Made by a program: the position numbers and the translations under genes
DNA from: Thiobacillus sp.
Lineage (GTDB): Bacteria; Pseudomonadota; Gammaproteobacteria; Burkholderiales; Thiobacillaceae
Length of the DNA: 32,893 bases
NCBI GenBank assembly: GCA_024709165.1
Contig: JANJXF010000114.1
Coordinates: 1-32,893 of the forward strand
Direction: 5' to 3'
Shown: positions 7,345 to 15,360 of the stretch, piece by piece
Numbering within the stretch: the stretch's first letter is position 1
How the letters are laid out: each line of letters opens with the position of its first letter
Notes under the pieces: generated by a model
Told to the model about the DNA's origin: nothing
What the model saw: only the letters and a program-made list of their open reading frames with translations
The model's database searches: none

Positions 7345-10190
7345 GCGTCGCCTCCCGATGTCGTCGTACCGACATCCTGCAGCGAAATCCCGAACGACTC
7401 CGCCGGCAGGCCGGCGCACCAGCGTTGCCACATGGCGCGCAGCGCCCGTGCCACCCCCTCGGCGACGAGGTTCGGCTGTCCTCGGGCCGACCGCAGAAAA
7501 CGCTCCCGCAAATCCGCCCGAATGGCGGCCAGTTCGTCCAGCCGCCCGGCCCACGACACACCCTTGTCGACGAAGTCCCGCGCGTCACAGGCAACGAAGG
7601 ATTCGAGACCGGCATGCGCGAGAATCGACGCGCCGGATCGGCCCGCCGCCGTGGCGCCTGCCAGCGTAAGCGTCGGCACCCCCATCCACAGGGCGTGAAG
7701 CGTCGTCGTCCCGCCGTTGTAGGGAAAGGTGTCGAGACAGATGTCCACGTGCCGATGCAAGCCGAGATAGGTCTGTGTGTCGCAGCGTTCGTGGAGCGTC
7801 AAGCGTCCGGCTTCGATGCCCTCCGCCCGGAACCCGTCGAGCAGCGCGCCACAGGCGTCCGCCTCGGGCATGCCCGCCAGGATCATCCGCGAGTCCGGCA
7901 GTGCACGCAGCAGCTCCGCCCACAGGGCCACCACCTTGCGGCTGATCTTGTTCGGACGAGCGAAACTGCCAAAGCTCAGATGGCCCAGATCCGCTGCCGG
8001 CAACCGGCTCACCGGTGGCGCGTCGGGTGGAGGCGAGTAGGGTGAATTGGCCGGCAGATACGCGATCTTTTCGGTGAACTGTTTGTCGAACTGGCCGGGC
8101 GGCAGATAAAAGGGGTCGCCCAGGCAGTAATCGATCGTCTGCAGCCCCGTCGTACCGGGATAGCCCATCCAGGTCGCCTGCACCGGCGCCGGTTTGCGTG
8201 CGAACACCGGAAGACGGTTGCCGGCAGTGTGGCCCGACAGGTCGATCAGGATGTCGATGCCGTCGGCACGAATCGCGTCGGCGAGTTCCGCATCGGAATG
8301 CGTAACCACGGCCGTCCAGTGGGCAAAATGTTCGCGTAGACGCTGCGTCGTCGCGTCATTGACGAGGCTGTTGCAGTAGGCATGCAGGGTAAAACGCGCG
8401 TCGTGCGCCAGCTTCGCCAACACCGGCTCGATGAACGAAGCCACCGCATGGTTGTTGAGATCGGCCGACACGAAACCCACGTGCAGGCGACGCGCGGGAT
8501 CGCGATCCCGTGTCGGCATTGCCGACGCGACCGCCGTCGCAGGCTCGAAGCGTTCGGCGAAACGGAGGTGTTCGGCAAACAAACCCTCCGCATCGAGCAG
8601 GTCGTTGAGGGTAAGGAAATACAGCAGATTGCTGTGCAAGGACGCATCGTCCGGCAGAAGCTGCTGCGCGCGACGGAAGCACGCCTCGGCCTCGCCGATG
8701 CGCCCTAAACTCGCCAGCGCATGCGCAAGATTGCCGATGACACCGGGATTGTCGGGCGTCGTTGCCAGGATGCGCCGGAAACAGCGTTCCGCTTCGCCGA
8801 GCGCGCCGGTGTCCATGAGCGTGAGCCCAAGCTTGTTAAGCGTCTCGATGTCGTCCGGCCGAATCTCGAGTGCGCGCCGCAAGCTCGCTTCCGCCTCGTC
8901 GAAACGCATCAGATGACGCAGCAGCCTGCCGAGATTGGCGTGTATTCCGGCTTCGTCCGGGACGATCTGCAAGGCTCGCCGAAAGCATGCTTCTGCCTCC
9001 GGCAGACGTCCCCGTATGTAGTGGATACTGCCGCGACGCTCGTGCGCGCGGGCATCCTCGGGATCGATCTGTTGCGCGATCTGGAAATGCGCCTCCGCCT
9101 CGTCGAGCCGTCCCTGTTCCTGCAGCGCCACGCCCAGGCTGGTATGTGCCCCGCTCCGGTCCGGGTCGATGCGCAGCGCCGCACGAAACTGCGCCTCGGC
9201 TTCGTCCAGGCGATGCAGCCGATAGAGTGCCAGTCCTAAATTGTCATGGACTGCGGCGTTGTCCGGGTCGAGTTGCAGTGCCTGGCGCAGGCACGACGCG
9301 GCCTCTTCTAGGCAACCCCGCTCCAGCAACACGCTGCCGAGATTGCTGTGCGCCGCGACACATCGCGGATCGTCAAGCAGCACGGTGCGCAAGCTTGCTT
9401 CCGCTTCTTCCAGCCGCTGCAGCCGCGACAAGGCGACTCCCAGGTTGAGCAGCGCATCGGCATAGGCCGGATCGAGTTCCAGCGCGCGCCGGTAGCAAGT
9501 CTCGGCTTCATCCAGCCGGCCGAGTTCCTGCAGTGCCACGCCGAGGTTGTAATGCGCTTCGACATCGTCCGGCGCCAGCGCGACCGCTCTTTGCATCGGC
9601 AGGATCGCATCCGCGTCCTGGCCCAGAAGCTTGAACGCCACCCCCATGATCTTCCAGGCGAATGCATGTTCAGGGAAACGCGCGGTCATCCGCTTCGCGT
9701 GTGCAATGACTTCCAGGTAGCGACACGCCTCCAGCAGTCCGACTACCGCTTCCATGTCCGCCTTGTCCGGGCTGCCGCCGCACGTCGCGGCGTCGCTCGC
9801 CTCGCCGGCATCGACGCGCGCCAGCAAGGCATCGACCGCGTCACCTTCCAGTCCGTGTTGCCTGGCGAGCGCCAGCACGCTGCGCGCATCGTCGCGGTGA
9901 CCCGCACGCAACAACGCATCAATGTAGTTCAACCAGAATTGCGCACGCGCCGGATCGGCATCCAGCGCGGCGGCCAGATAGGACAATCCCGCCTCGGCTT
10001 CGCCCGCTTCCAGGGCGATCATGCCGAGATTGTGGTTTGCATCGGGGTGATCCGGCCGGCTTTGCAGGATGGTCTGATACAGCTTCCCCGCCTCGAACAG
10101 GCGTCCTGCATGCTGATGTTCGAGTGCCTGCTGCAGCAGCGCACCCCCCTTGTCGGATTCAACCTCCTGCACAGGGACAGCAGCAGACAT
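7341..10190 (-). CDS. TPR-domain glycosyltransferase, GT41 (SPINDLY/O-GlcNAc transferase type)
   Basis: A 949-residue protein. Residues about 15-85 hold two TPRs, and about 176-515 hold ten uninterrupted 34-residue TPRs (pattern NLGVALQELGRLDEAEACYRRALELDP). From 567 to about 925 lies a GT41 catalytic region: FVSADLNNHAV with the conserved His, DLSGHTAGNRLPVFARKPAPVQ, GYPGTTGLQTIDY, FGSFARPNKIS with a Lys at the nucleotide-sugar site, and DTFPYNGGTTTLHALWMGVP. In this family the TPR superhelix binds protein acceptors and the C-terminus transfers a sugar to Ser/Thr (some members use Asn). It is therefore the best candidate for attaching the cluster's sugar to protein. It heads the leftward group and lies 98 bp downstream of narL on the same strand. 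Confidence 0.85.
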   Translation of the reverse strand: MSAAVPVQEVESDKGGALLQQALEHQHAGRLFEAGKLYQTILQSRPDHPDANHNLGMIALEAGEAEAGLSYLAAALDADPARAQFWLNYIDALLRAGHRDDARSVLALARQHGLEGDAVDALLARVDAGEASDAATCGGSPDKADMEAVVGLLEACRYLEVIAHAKRMTARFPEHAFAWKIMGVAFKLLGQDADAILPMQRAVALAPDDVEAHYNLGVALQELGRLDEAETCYRRALELDPAYADALLNLGVALSRLQRLEEAEASLRTVLLDDPRCVAAHSNLGSVLLERGCLEEAASCLRQALQLDPDNAAVHDNLGLALYRLHRLDEAEAQFRAALRIDPDRSGAHTSLGVALQEQGRLDEAEAHFQIAQQIDPEDARAHERRGSIHYIRGRLPEAEACFRRALQIVPDEAGIHANLGRLLRHLMRFDEAEASLRRALEIRPDDIETLNKLGLTLMDTGALGEAERCFRRILATTPDNPGVIGNLAHALASLGRIGEAEACFRRAQQLLPDDASLHSNLLYFLTLNDLLDAEGLFAEHLRFAERFEPATAVASAMPTRDRDPARRLHVGFVSADLNNHAVASFIEPVLAKLAHDARFTLHAYCNSLVNDATTQRLREHFAHWTAVVTHSDAELADAIRADGIDILIDLSGHTAGNRLPVFARKPAPVQATWMGYPGTTGLQTIDYCLGDPFYLPPGQFDKQFTEKIAYLPANSPYSPPPDAPPVSRLPAADLGHLSFGSFARPNKISRKVVALWAELLRALPDSRMILAGMPEADACGALLDGFRAEGIEAGRLTLHERCDTQTYLGLHRHVDICLDTFPYNGGTTTLHALWMGVPTLTLAGATAAGRSGASILAHAGLESFVACDARDFVDKGVSWAGRLDELAAIRADLRERFLRSARGQPNLVAEGVARALRAMWQRWCAGLPAESFGISLQDVGTTTSGGDA
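8646..9665 (-). repeat. Ten tandem 102-bp TPR-coding repeats
   Basis: This stretch encodes ten consecutive 34-residue tetratricopeptide repeats of the GT41 protein. Successive 102-bp units are diverged at the DNA level but keep recurring segments that encode LDEAEA and ALxLDPD. The array could gain or lose whole units by recombination without changing frame. Confidence 0.75.
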
Positions 10191-10218
10191 GATTTGGGTC
10201 TCGCGAGTGGGGTCGTCA

Positions 10219-10231
10219 ACGCATTATGCGT
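10219..10231 (-). promoter_or_regulatory. Perfect palindrome and possible -10 upstream of the GT41 gene
   Basis: ACGCATTATGCGT is a perfect inverted repeat with six-base arms and a single central base, 29 bp upstream of the GT41 start. Read leftward it contains CATAAT, a five-of-six match to a sigma-70 -10 box, but the -35 position is poor. It may be an operator or promoter that lets the glycan group be expressed separately from narXL. Confidence 0.3.
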
Positions 10232-10288
10232 ACCCGCCCGCGCCGTTGAAGCGTGGAAAAACCCGGTTTTTGCCGCGTACTTTCCGTT

Positions 10289-10951
10289 TCACGCCCTGGA
10301 CTGCTGGCGTCGCACGCGATCGGCCCATACTGCCGCCTCCACGCGCGAGCGCAGGTTCAGCTTCTTCAGCACATGCTTCACATGAACCTTGACCGTGCCT
10401 TCCGCGATACCCATGTCCCGCGCGATGAGCTTATTGCTCTTGCCGTCGATCAGATGCTCGAGGATGCGCGACTCCTGGTCGGTCAGCCCCGCTTCGGCGG
10501 GCGTCGCCGGGCGGCTTTTCTCCCGCAGCGTATTGACCAGAAGCTGGGTCAGCCGTTCGCTGATCGCGATCTTGCCACGCGCCGCCTCGACGATCTGCCG
10601 TATGAGGTCCTCCGGCTCCATGTCCTTCAGCAGGTAGCCGTCGGCACCGGCCTGGAGCGCGGCCATCAGATCGTCCGCCTGATCGGATACGGTGAGCATG
10701 ACGATGCGCGAATCGATCCCCGCCGCCTTCAGCGTGCGCAGCACCTCGACCCCGCTCATGTCCTTCATGTTGAGATCGAGCAGGATCATGTCGGGTTGCA
10801 GCGCGAGTGCGAGCGCGATGCCCTCGCGCCCGCTCGGCGCCTCGCCGGCGAAGCGAAACTCCGGGGCAGCCTGGATCAGCTGGATCACACCTTTGCGAAA
10901 CAGCGGATGGTCGTCGACGATGAGAAGCGTCTGGGGGTCGGGCGCGGTCAT
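10289..10951 (-). CDS. narL: Nitrate/nitrite response regulator NarL
   Basis: A 220-residue response regulator. The receiver domain shows Asp13-Asp14 (VDDHP), the phosphoacceptor Asp59 in LLDLNMK, and the conserved Lys in YLLKDMEPEDL. The C-terminal LuxR-type helix-turn-helix is at about 154-210 with GKSNKLIARDMGIAEGTVKV. Phosphorylated NarL binds heptamers of the TACYNMT type and activates nitrate respiration genes. Its start lies four bases after the narX stop, so it is co-transcribed with narX. The target most visible here is the 7-2-7 site upstream of narK1. The identity as NarL rather than another NarL/FixJ-family regulator rests on the adjacent NarX sensor and the nar/nos setting. Confidence 0.92.
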   Translation of the reverse strand: MTAPDPQTLLIVDDHPLFRKGVIQLIQAAPEFRFAGEAPSGREGIALALALQPDMILLDLNMKDMSGVEVLRTLKAAGIDSRIVMLTVSDQADDLMAALQAGADGYLLKDMEPEDLIRQIVEAARGKIAISERLTQLLVNTLREKSRPATPAEAGLTDQESRILEHLIDGKSNKLIARDMGIAEGTVKVHVKHVLKKLNLRSRVEAAVWADRVRRQQSRA

Positions 10952-10955
10952 GATG

Positions 10956-12848
10956 TCAGTTTATCGCGGCAGGCTCGGAAAGCAGCGGATTCGCGCTCTG
11001 GCTGGCGGGCACGAAATCGAGGGTGACGCGCACGCCGCGTTGCGGCAGATTCTCCACGTGCACCCGGCCGCCGAGCTGCTTCGCCCGCTCCTCCATGATG
11101 GTCAGGCCATAGTGGTGTGCGCCGGCGCTGCCGCCGAGGCCGATTCCGTCGTCGCTGACACTGGCCGATACGCTGCCGTCGCCGTTGCACACCATCTTCA
11201 CCTCGGCGCGGGTGGCGCACGCGTGGTTGATGACGTTGGACAAGGCCTCGCGCACAATCTGCAGCGCATGGATTTCCTCGTTGGGGCTCAGGCGGCAGCC
11301 GGCCATGGCAAGGTCCAGTTCGACGGGAATGCCGCCGCGCGCGGAAAATTCCGCCACCGTGTTGTTGAGCGCGTCGGCGAGCCCCTCGCCCTCGATGCGC
11401 AGACGGAAGGTGGTCAACAGTTCGCGCAGCTGGCGGTAGGCGCTGTTCAAGCCCTCGCGCAGTTCCGCCAGCACCTCGCCCGCATCGGCTCCTGCGCCGG
11501 AGCGTTCGACCAGCGGTTTGAGACGGCTCACCTGGATCTTCATGTAGGCGAGCGATTGCGCGAGCGAATCGTGCAGCTCGCGCGCCAGCGCGGCACGCTC
11601 TTCCAGCAGCGACAGGCGGCGGCTCTGTTCCGCACGGCGTGCGGTGCCGATGGCGGTGCCGATGTGACGCGACAGCGCCTCGAGCAGCTGGGTCTGCCAC
11701 GCTTCGAGTTCCCTGCCTTCGGGCATCTCCAGTTGCAGCACACCGTATTGCTGTTCGGCGTCGGCCAGCGGCAGCGACAGCAGCCGCATGCCGTTTTTCA
11801 GGGGATGCATGGACAGGGCGCGATTGGACAGGCACTCTGCACAGTTGCTCAGACCGCACACATAACGCTTGCCGCGGTGCGCATCGAACGTGGAAGCGAT
11901 CACATGCGCCTGTGTGCCGCCGGTCTCGATCATGCAGGCCAGACCATGGCCGATGCCGAGCACGTTTTCCATGTCGCGCAGCAGGATGGCGTAGGTATCC
12001 GGCGACACCGGACCGTTGTACAGGCGCGCAATCGAGTGGTACAGGAGCTCCAGCGAACGGTTGGCGATGGTCAGCTCCGCGGTCTTTTCCTCCACCCGCG
12101 CCTCCAGGTTCTGGTACATCCTGGAAAGATCCTCCGCCATCAGGTTGAACGCCTGGCCCAGCCGTCCCAGCTCGTCGCTGCCCGTGTGCTCCGTGCGCAC
12201 TCCGAGATTGCCGCGACCGACGCTGGCCGCCACCGAGAGCAGGTCGCGCAGCGGCAGCAGAAGATCGTTGCGCACGAGGTAGAGCATGAGGATGCCGACC
12301 AGCACCGTCAACGTGAGCGCCGCACCGAGAATCATGCGCAGCACCAGGATGCGCGCCTCGGTATCGCCTTCGATCTGCTTGACCAGTCTGTTGAGCTCGT
12401 CGACGAAGGCCGGCACTTCGACCGCAACCAGCGCGTCGTCGTCCGGTCCGCCCGCCGCCAGCGCCAGGAAGCGGGGTTTGATGCGTGTCTGCCAGGCGCT
12501 GTTCACCGCCCGGTAGCGCACGAGAAGCTCCGTCTCCGTGCGTTTGGGCAGGATGGCGGTGATGCGCGGATCCCTGAGCGTCTGCTCGAAATACTCGACC
12601 ACGGTCTGGAGGTCTTCCAGCGCGTGCGTCTGCCCCGGCAGGCGCGCCCGCAGGGCGAGGCCCACCATCTGGTGCGAACGCATGCGCAGGCTGCCGGCCA
12701 GGTTGGTGGCTTCGCCGCTGCCCTGCGCCGACTCGGCGATGATCCCCGAGCTGGCCATGCCAAGAATCGCGATGCCGACGATGAGCATGAGCGCTCCCCC
12801 CATCTTCAGCAACAGGGAGTGCTGCAGGAATCCGCTACGTTCGTTCAT
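10956..12848 (-). CDS. narX: Nitrate/nitrite sensor histidine kinase NarX
   Basis: A 630-residue membrane kinase. The first TM helix spans about 14-36. The nitrate-binding P-box follows as NLAGSLRMRSHQMVG at 49-63. The periplasmic helical sensor continues to the second TM helix (about 168-192), then a HAMP domain (NDLLLPLRDLL onward) and a coiled S-helix. A central GAF-like module contains the Cys cluster C331-x4-C336-x2-C339. The HisKA_3 H-box is RELHDSLAQSL with His426, and the ATPase domain has REALSNVINHA, DDGIGLGG and HYGLTIMEERA. I chose the ATG at 12848, which starts just before the first TM helix; an upstream TTG at 12941 would add an implausible Arg-rich leader. NarX phosphorylates NarL in response to nitrate. 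Confidence 0.92.
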   Translation of the reverse strand: MNERSGFLQHSLLLKMGGALMLIVGIAILGMASSGIIAESAQGSGEATNLAGSLRMRSHQMVGLALRARLPGQTHALEDLQTVVEYFEQTLRDPRITAILPKRTETELLVRYRAVNSAWQTRIKPRFLALAAGGPDDDALVAVEVPAFVDELNRLVKQIEGDTEARILVLRMILGAALTLTVLVGILMLYLVRNDLLLPLRDLLSVAASVGRGNLGVRTEHTGSDELGRLGQAFNLMAEDLSRMYQNLEARVEEKTAELTIANRSLELLYHSIARLYNGPVSPDTYAILLRDMENVLGIGHGLACMIETGGTQAHVIASTFDAHRGKRYVCGLSNCAECLSNRALSMHPLKNGMRLLSLPLADAEQQYGVLQLEMPEGRELEAWQTQLLEALSRHIGTAIGTARRAEQSRRLSLLEERAALARELHDSLAQSLAYMKIQVSRLKPLVERSGAGADAGEVLAELREGLNSAYRQLRELLTTFRLRIEGEGLADALNNTVAEFSARGGIPVELDLAMAGCRLSPNEEIHALQIVREALSNVINHACATRAEVKMVCNGDGSVSASVSDDGIGLGGSAGAHHYGLTIMEERAKQLGGRVHVENLPQRGVRVTLDFVPASQSANPLLSEPAAIN

Positions 12849-12964
12849 TTCACGTCTCTCGCCGGGGAAGCGCCGCCAACATGGAGATTCTCGCGCATTG
12901 CACCGGTCGCGTGGCCCCGGCGCGACACGTCTGGACGCCAAACTCGGATAATTTCGTCTGATTC

Positions 12965-13013
12965 TTGACCCAAATCAAGACTACACCCGGAAATCTTTGC
13001 TAGAGTACGCGGG
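12965..13013 (+). promoter_or_regulatory. FNR/DNR-type promoter of nosZ
   Basis: TTGACCCAAATCAA at 12965-12978 matches the FNR/CRP-superfamily consensus TTGAY-N4-RTCAA fully in both halves. TAGAGT at 13001-13006 fits a -10 box. Placing +1 near 13013 puts the centre of the box at about -41.5, the standard class II activator position. No comparable -10 sits at the mirrored distance on the minus strand, so the site appears to serve nosZ rather than narX. It predicts induction of nosZ under low oxygen or nitric oxide. Confidence 0.75.
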
Positions 13014-13144
13014 TGCGACAAATTGTCGCGGAGACCGAAGGAGGCAGCCCCTCCACGCCAATGGCGCGCCGGATCATCGGCTGCCGTGGGTTCGGATCAA
13101 CGGCGCTGGGCTTTTTTCTGACATCAATAGGGAGGCAATTTACC

Positions 13145-15091
13145 ATGAACCAGGACGACATCAACAACCCCGACAACCCGCCCGACCTGGGCCGTCGGAA
13201 ATTCCTCAACACCGCGGCGCTGGTCGGACTTTCCGGCGCGGGCCTGTCGGTCGGTCTGTCCGCGTGCAAGAAGAAGGACGACGCCGGCACGGCAGGAACA
13301 GCCGGCGCTCCCGCTGCGAAAGGCGAGGTCGCGGAGTTCGGCAAGTACGAAGTGCCGCCCGGTCAGCTTGACGAGTACTACTCCTTCTCCAGCGGCGGCC
13401 ATTCCGGCGAGGTCCGCATTTACGGGATTCCGTCTGGCCGCGAGCTGAAGCGCATCCCGGTGTTCAACATGGACTGCCTGGTCGGCTGGGGCGTCACCAA
13501 CGAATCCAAGGCCATCCTCGGCACCAAGCCCAACGGCACGCCCAAGTACACCACCGGCGACACCCACCACGTCCACCAGACCTATACCGACGGCACCTAC
13601 GACGGCAAATACATGTTTGTCAACGACAAGATCCACAGCCGTCTGGCGCGTGTCCGCATGGACACCATGGAGTGCGACAAGATTCTCGAACTGCCCAACG
13701 TGCAGGGCTTCCATGGCACGTTCACCGACAAGCGCGACCCCGTCGACGACAGCATCAACCACACCACCCGCGTGTTCTGTGGCTCGGAATTCTCAGTGCC
13801 GTTGCCCAACGACGGGCGCGATGTGAACGATCCGAGCAAGTACAAATCTCTGTTCACATGTGTCGATTCCGAATCCATGGAAACGCGCTGGCAGGTGTTC
13901 ATCGACGGCAACTGCGACCTGGTTGCCACCTCGTACGACGGCAAGCTGGCCGCGACCAACCAGTACAACACCGAGATGGGCATCCACTACGAGGACATGA
14001 TGGCGGCGGAAATGGACGCCTGCCTGTTCTTCAACGTGGCGCGCATCGAGGAAGCCGTCAAGGCCGGCAAGTTCACCACCATCGCCGGTTCCAAGGTGCC
14101 TGTGGTGGACGGCACCAAGGCCGCCAACACGGATCCGAAAACGGCGCTGACCTGCTACGTGCCGATTCCGAAGAACCCCCACGGCGTGAACATCAGCCCG
14201 GACGGCAAATACTACGCCTGCTCCGGCAAACTGTCGCCCACCGCGTCGGTGATCGAGCACGCACTCGTGCTGAAGTGGTTCGACGGTGAACTGGCCAATC
14301 CGCGTGACGCGGTGGTCGGCGAGCCTGAAATCGGCCTCGGCCCGCTCCACACCGGCTTCGACAACAAGGGCAATGCCTACACCACCTTGTTCCTCGACAG
14401 CCAGATCGTGAAGTGGAACGTCGAAGCCGCGATCAAGGCGTTCAAGGGCGACAAGAACGTCAAGGTCGTGCTCGATCGCATCGACGTGCACTACCAGCCG
14501 GGTCACGGTTTCACCTCGATGGGCGAAACCAGGGAATCGGACGGCAAGTACTTCATCTCCGACAACAAGTTTTCCAAGGACCGCTTCCTGCCCGTCGGCC
14601 CGCTGCATGCCGAGACCGCGCAACTGATCGACATCAGCGGCGACAAGATGAAGCTGGTGGCCGACCACTCGGTCTATTCGGAGCCGCACGACTCGATCAT
14701 CGTCCGCCGCGACATCATCAAGACGCGCCAGATCTACAACCTGGACGACTTCCCGCACGCGGTGAAGGATCCAAAGGATTCGGGCGTCTTCCGCAATGGC
14801 AAGAAGGTGACGGTCAAGCTCATCAGCCAGGCCCCGGCGTTCAGCCTGCGCGAGTTCAAGGTCAAGAAAGGCGACGAGGTCACCGTCATCCTGACCAACC
14901 ACGACAAGGTGGAGGATCTGACCCACGCGTTTGCCGTGCCGAAGTACGACATCAACTTCATCGTCAACCCGCAGGAGACCAAGTCGGTCACCTTCGTCGC
15001 GGACAAACCCGGTGTCTACTGGTGTTACTGCACCAACTTCTGCCACGCCCTGCACCTCGAAATGCGCTCGCGCATGATCGTCGAACCGTAA
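13145..15091 (+). CDS. nosZ: Nitrous oxide reductase NosZ
   Basis: A 648-residue enzyme that reduces N2O to N2 in the periplasm. The twin-arginine signal is GRRKFLN at 16-22 followed by a hydrophobic stretch, as in clade I NosZ. All seven CuZ histidines are visible: His141 and His142 (DTHH), His190, His346 (KNPH), His402 (PLH), His454 (QPGH) and His515 (EPH). The C-terminal CuA domain has His594, Cys629, Cys633, His637 and Met640 (CTNFCHALHLEM). The ATG at 13145 is preceded by GGGAGG; longer in-frame readings lack the signal at their N-terminus. The signal ends in LSAC followed by KKKDD and an Ala/Gly-rich linker, so the protein may be a lipoprotein. A strong terminator follows. Confidence 0.97.
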   Translation: MNQDDINNPDNPPDLGRRKFLNTAALVGLSGAGLSVGLSACKKKDDAGTAGTAGAPAAKGEVAEFGKYEVPPGQLDEYYSFSSGGHSGEVRIYGIPSGRELKRIPVFNMDCLVGWGVTNESKAILGTKPNGTPKYTTGDTHHVHQTYTDGTYDGKYMFVNDKIHSRLARVRMDTMECDKILELPNVQGFHGTFTDKRDPVDDSINHTTRVFCGSEFSVPLPNDGRDVNDPSKYKSLFTCVDSESMETRWQVFIDGNCDLVATSYDGKLAATNQYNTEMGIHYEDMMAAEMDACLFFNVARIEEAVKAGKFTTIAGSKVPVVDGTKAANTDPKTALTCYVPIPKNPHGVNISPDGKYYACSGKLSPTASVIEHALVLKWFDGELANPRDAVVGEPEIGLGPLHTGFDNKGNAYTTLFLDSQIVKWNVEAAIKAFKGDKNVKVVLDRIDVHYQPGHGFTSMGETRESDGKYFISDNKFSKDRFLPVGPLHAETAQLIDISGDKMKLVADHSVYSEPHDSIIVRRDIIKTRQIYNLDDFPHAVKDPKDSGVFRNGKKVTVKLISQAPAFSLREFKVKKGDEVTVILTNHDKVEDLTHAFAVPKYDINFIVNPQETKSVTFVADKPGVYWCYCTNFCHALHLEMRSRMIVEP

Positions 15092-15100
15092 ACATCAAAT

Positions 15101-15131
15101 CCGCTCCCCTTCCCGGGGAGCGGGATTTTTT
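15101..15131 (+). terminator. Rho-independent terminator after nosZ
   Basis: CCGCTCCCC (15101-15109) pairs perfectly with GGGGAGCGG (15115-15123) across a five-base loop, followed by six T at 15126-15131. It lies 10 bp after the nosZ stop and should end most nosZ transcripts, separating nosZ from nosR. Confidence 0.9.
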
Positions 15132-15285
15132 CGCGGTGTCGTGCCATTGCTTCACACCAATCGACATCCAGTAGTGCCCAATCGATTTCGCCCCGACGTC
15201 ATTTCCATTCGACACCCCAATTCCCCGCAGGACAACAGGGTTTCAAACGCCGCCCGGCTTGCCTGAAACGAGGAAAGGAGTATCG

Positions 15286-15342
15286 TTGGATTCCTTTGTT
15301 CGCGCGCCGTTGCACGATGCGGTCATCCCGCTCGACGCCTGA
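15286..15342 (+). other. Possible 18-codon leader ORF upstream of nosR
   Basis: AAAGGAG at 15274-15280 is the best ribosome site between nosZ and nosR, but it is followed after five bases by a TTG that opens a frame of only 18 codons ending at TGA 15340-15342. The nosR ATG at 15361 itself has a poor ribosome site. The short frame is in the same phase as nosR and ends 18 bp before it, so termination-reinitiation is conceivable. It may equally be chance. Confidence 0.2.
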
Positions 15343-15360
15343 AACTTGCTGGTATCCATC

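Noticed and set aside
10256-10270. AAAAACCCGGTTTTT as a terminator after narL
   Set aside because: The stem is mostly A-T pairs with a GC core too short and loop too tight; it is probably not an efficient terminator.
12849-12941. An earlier TTG start for narX adding 31 residues
   Set aside because: The added sequence is Arg/Pro-rich and would precede the TM helix unnaturally; the ATG at 12848 gives a normal NarX N-terminus.
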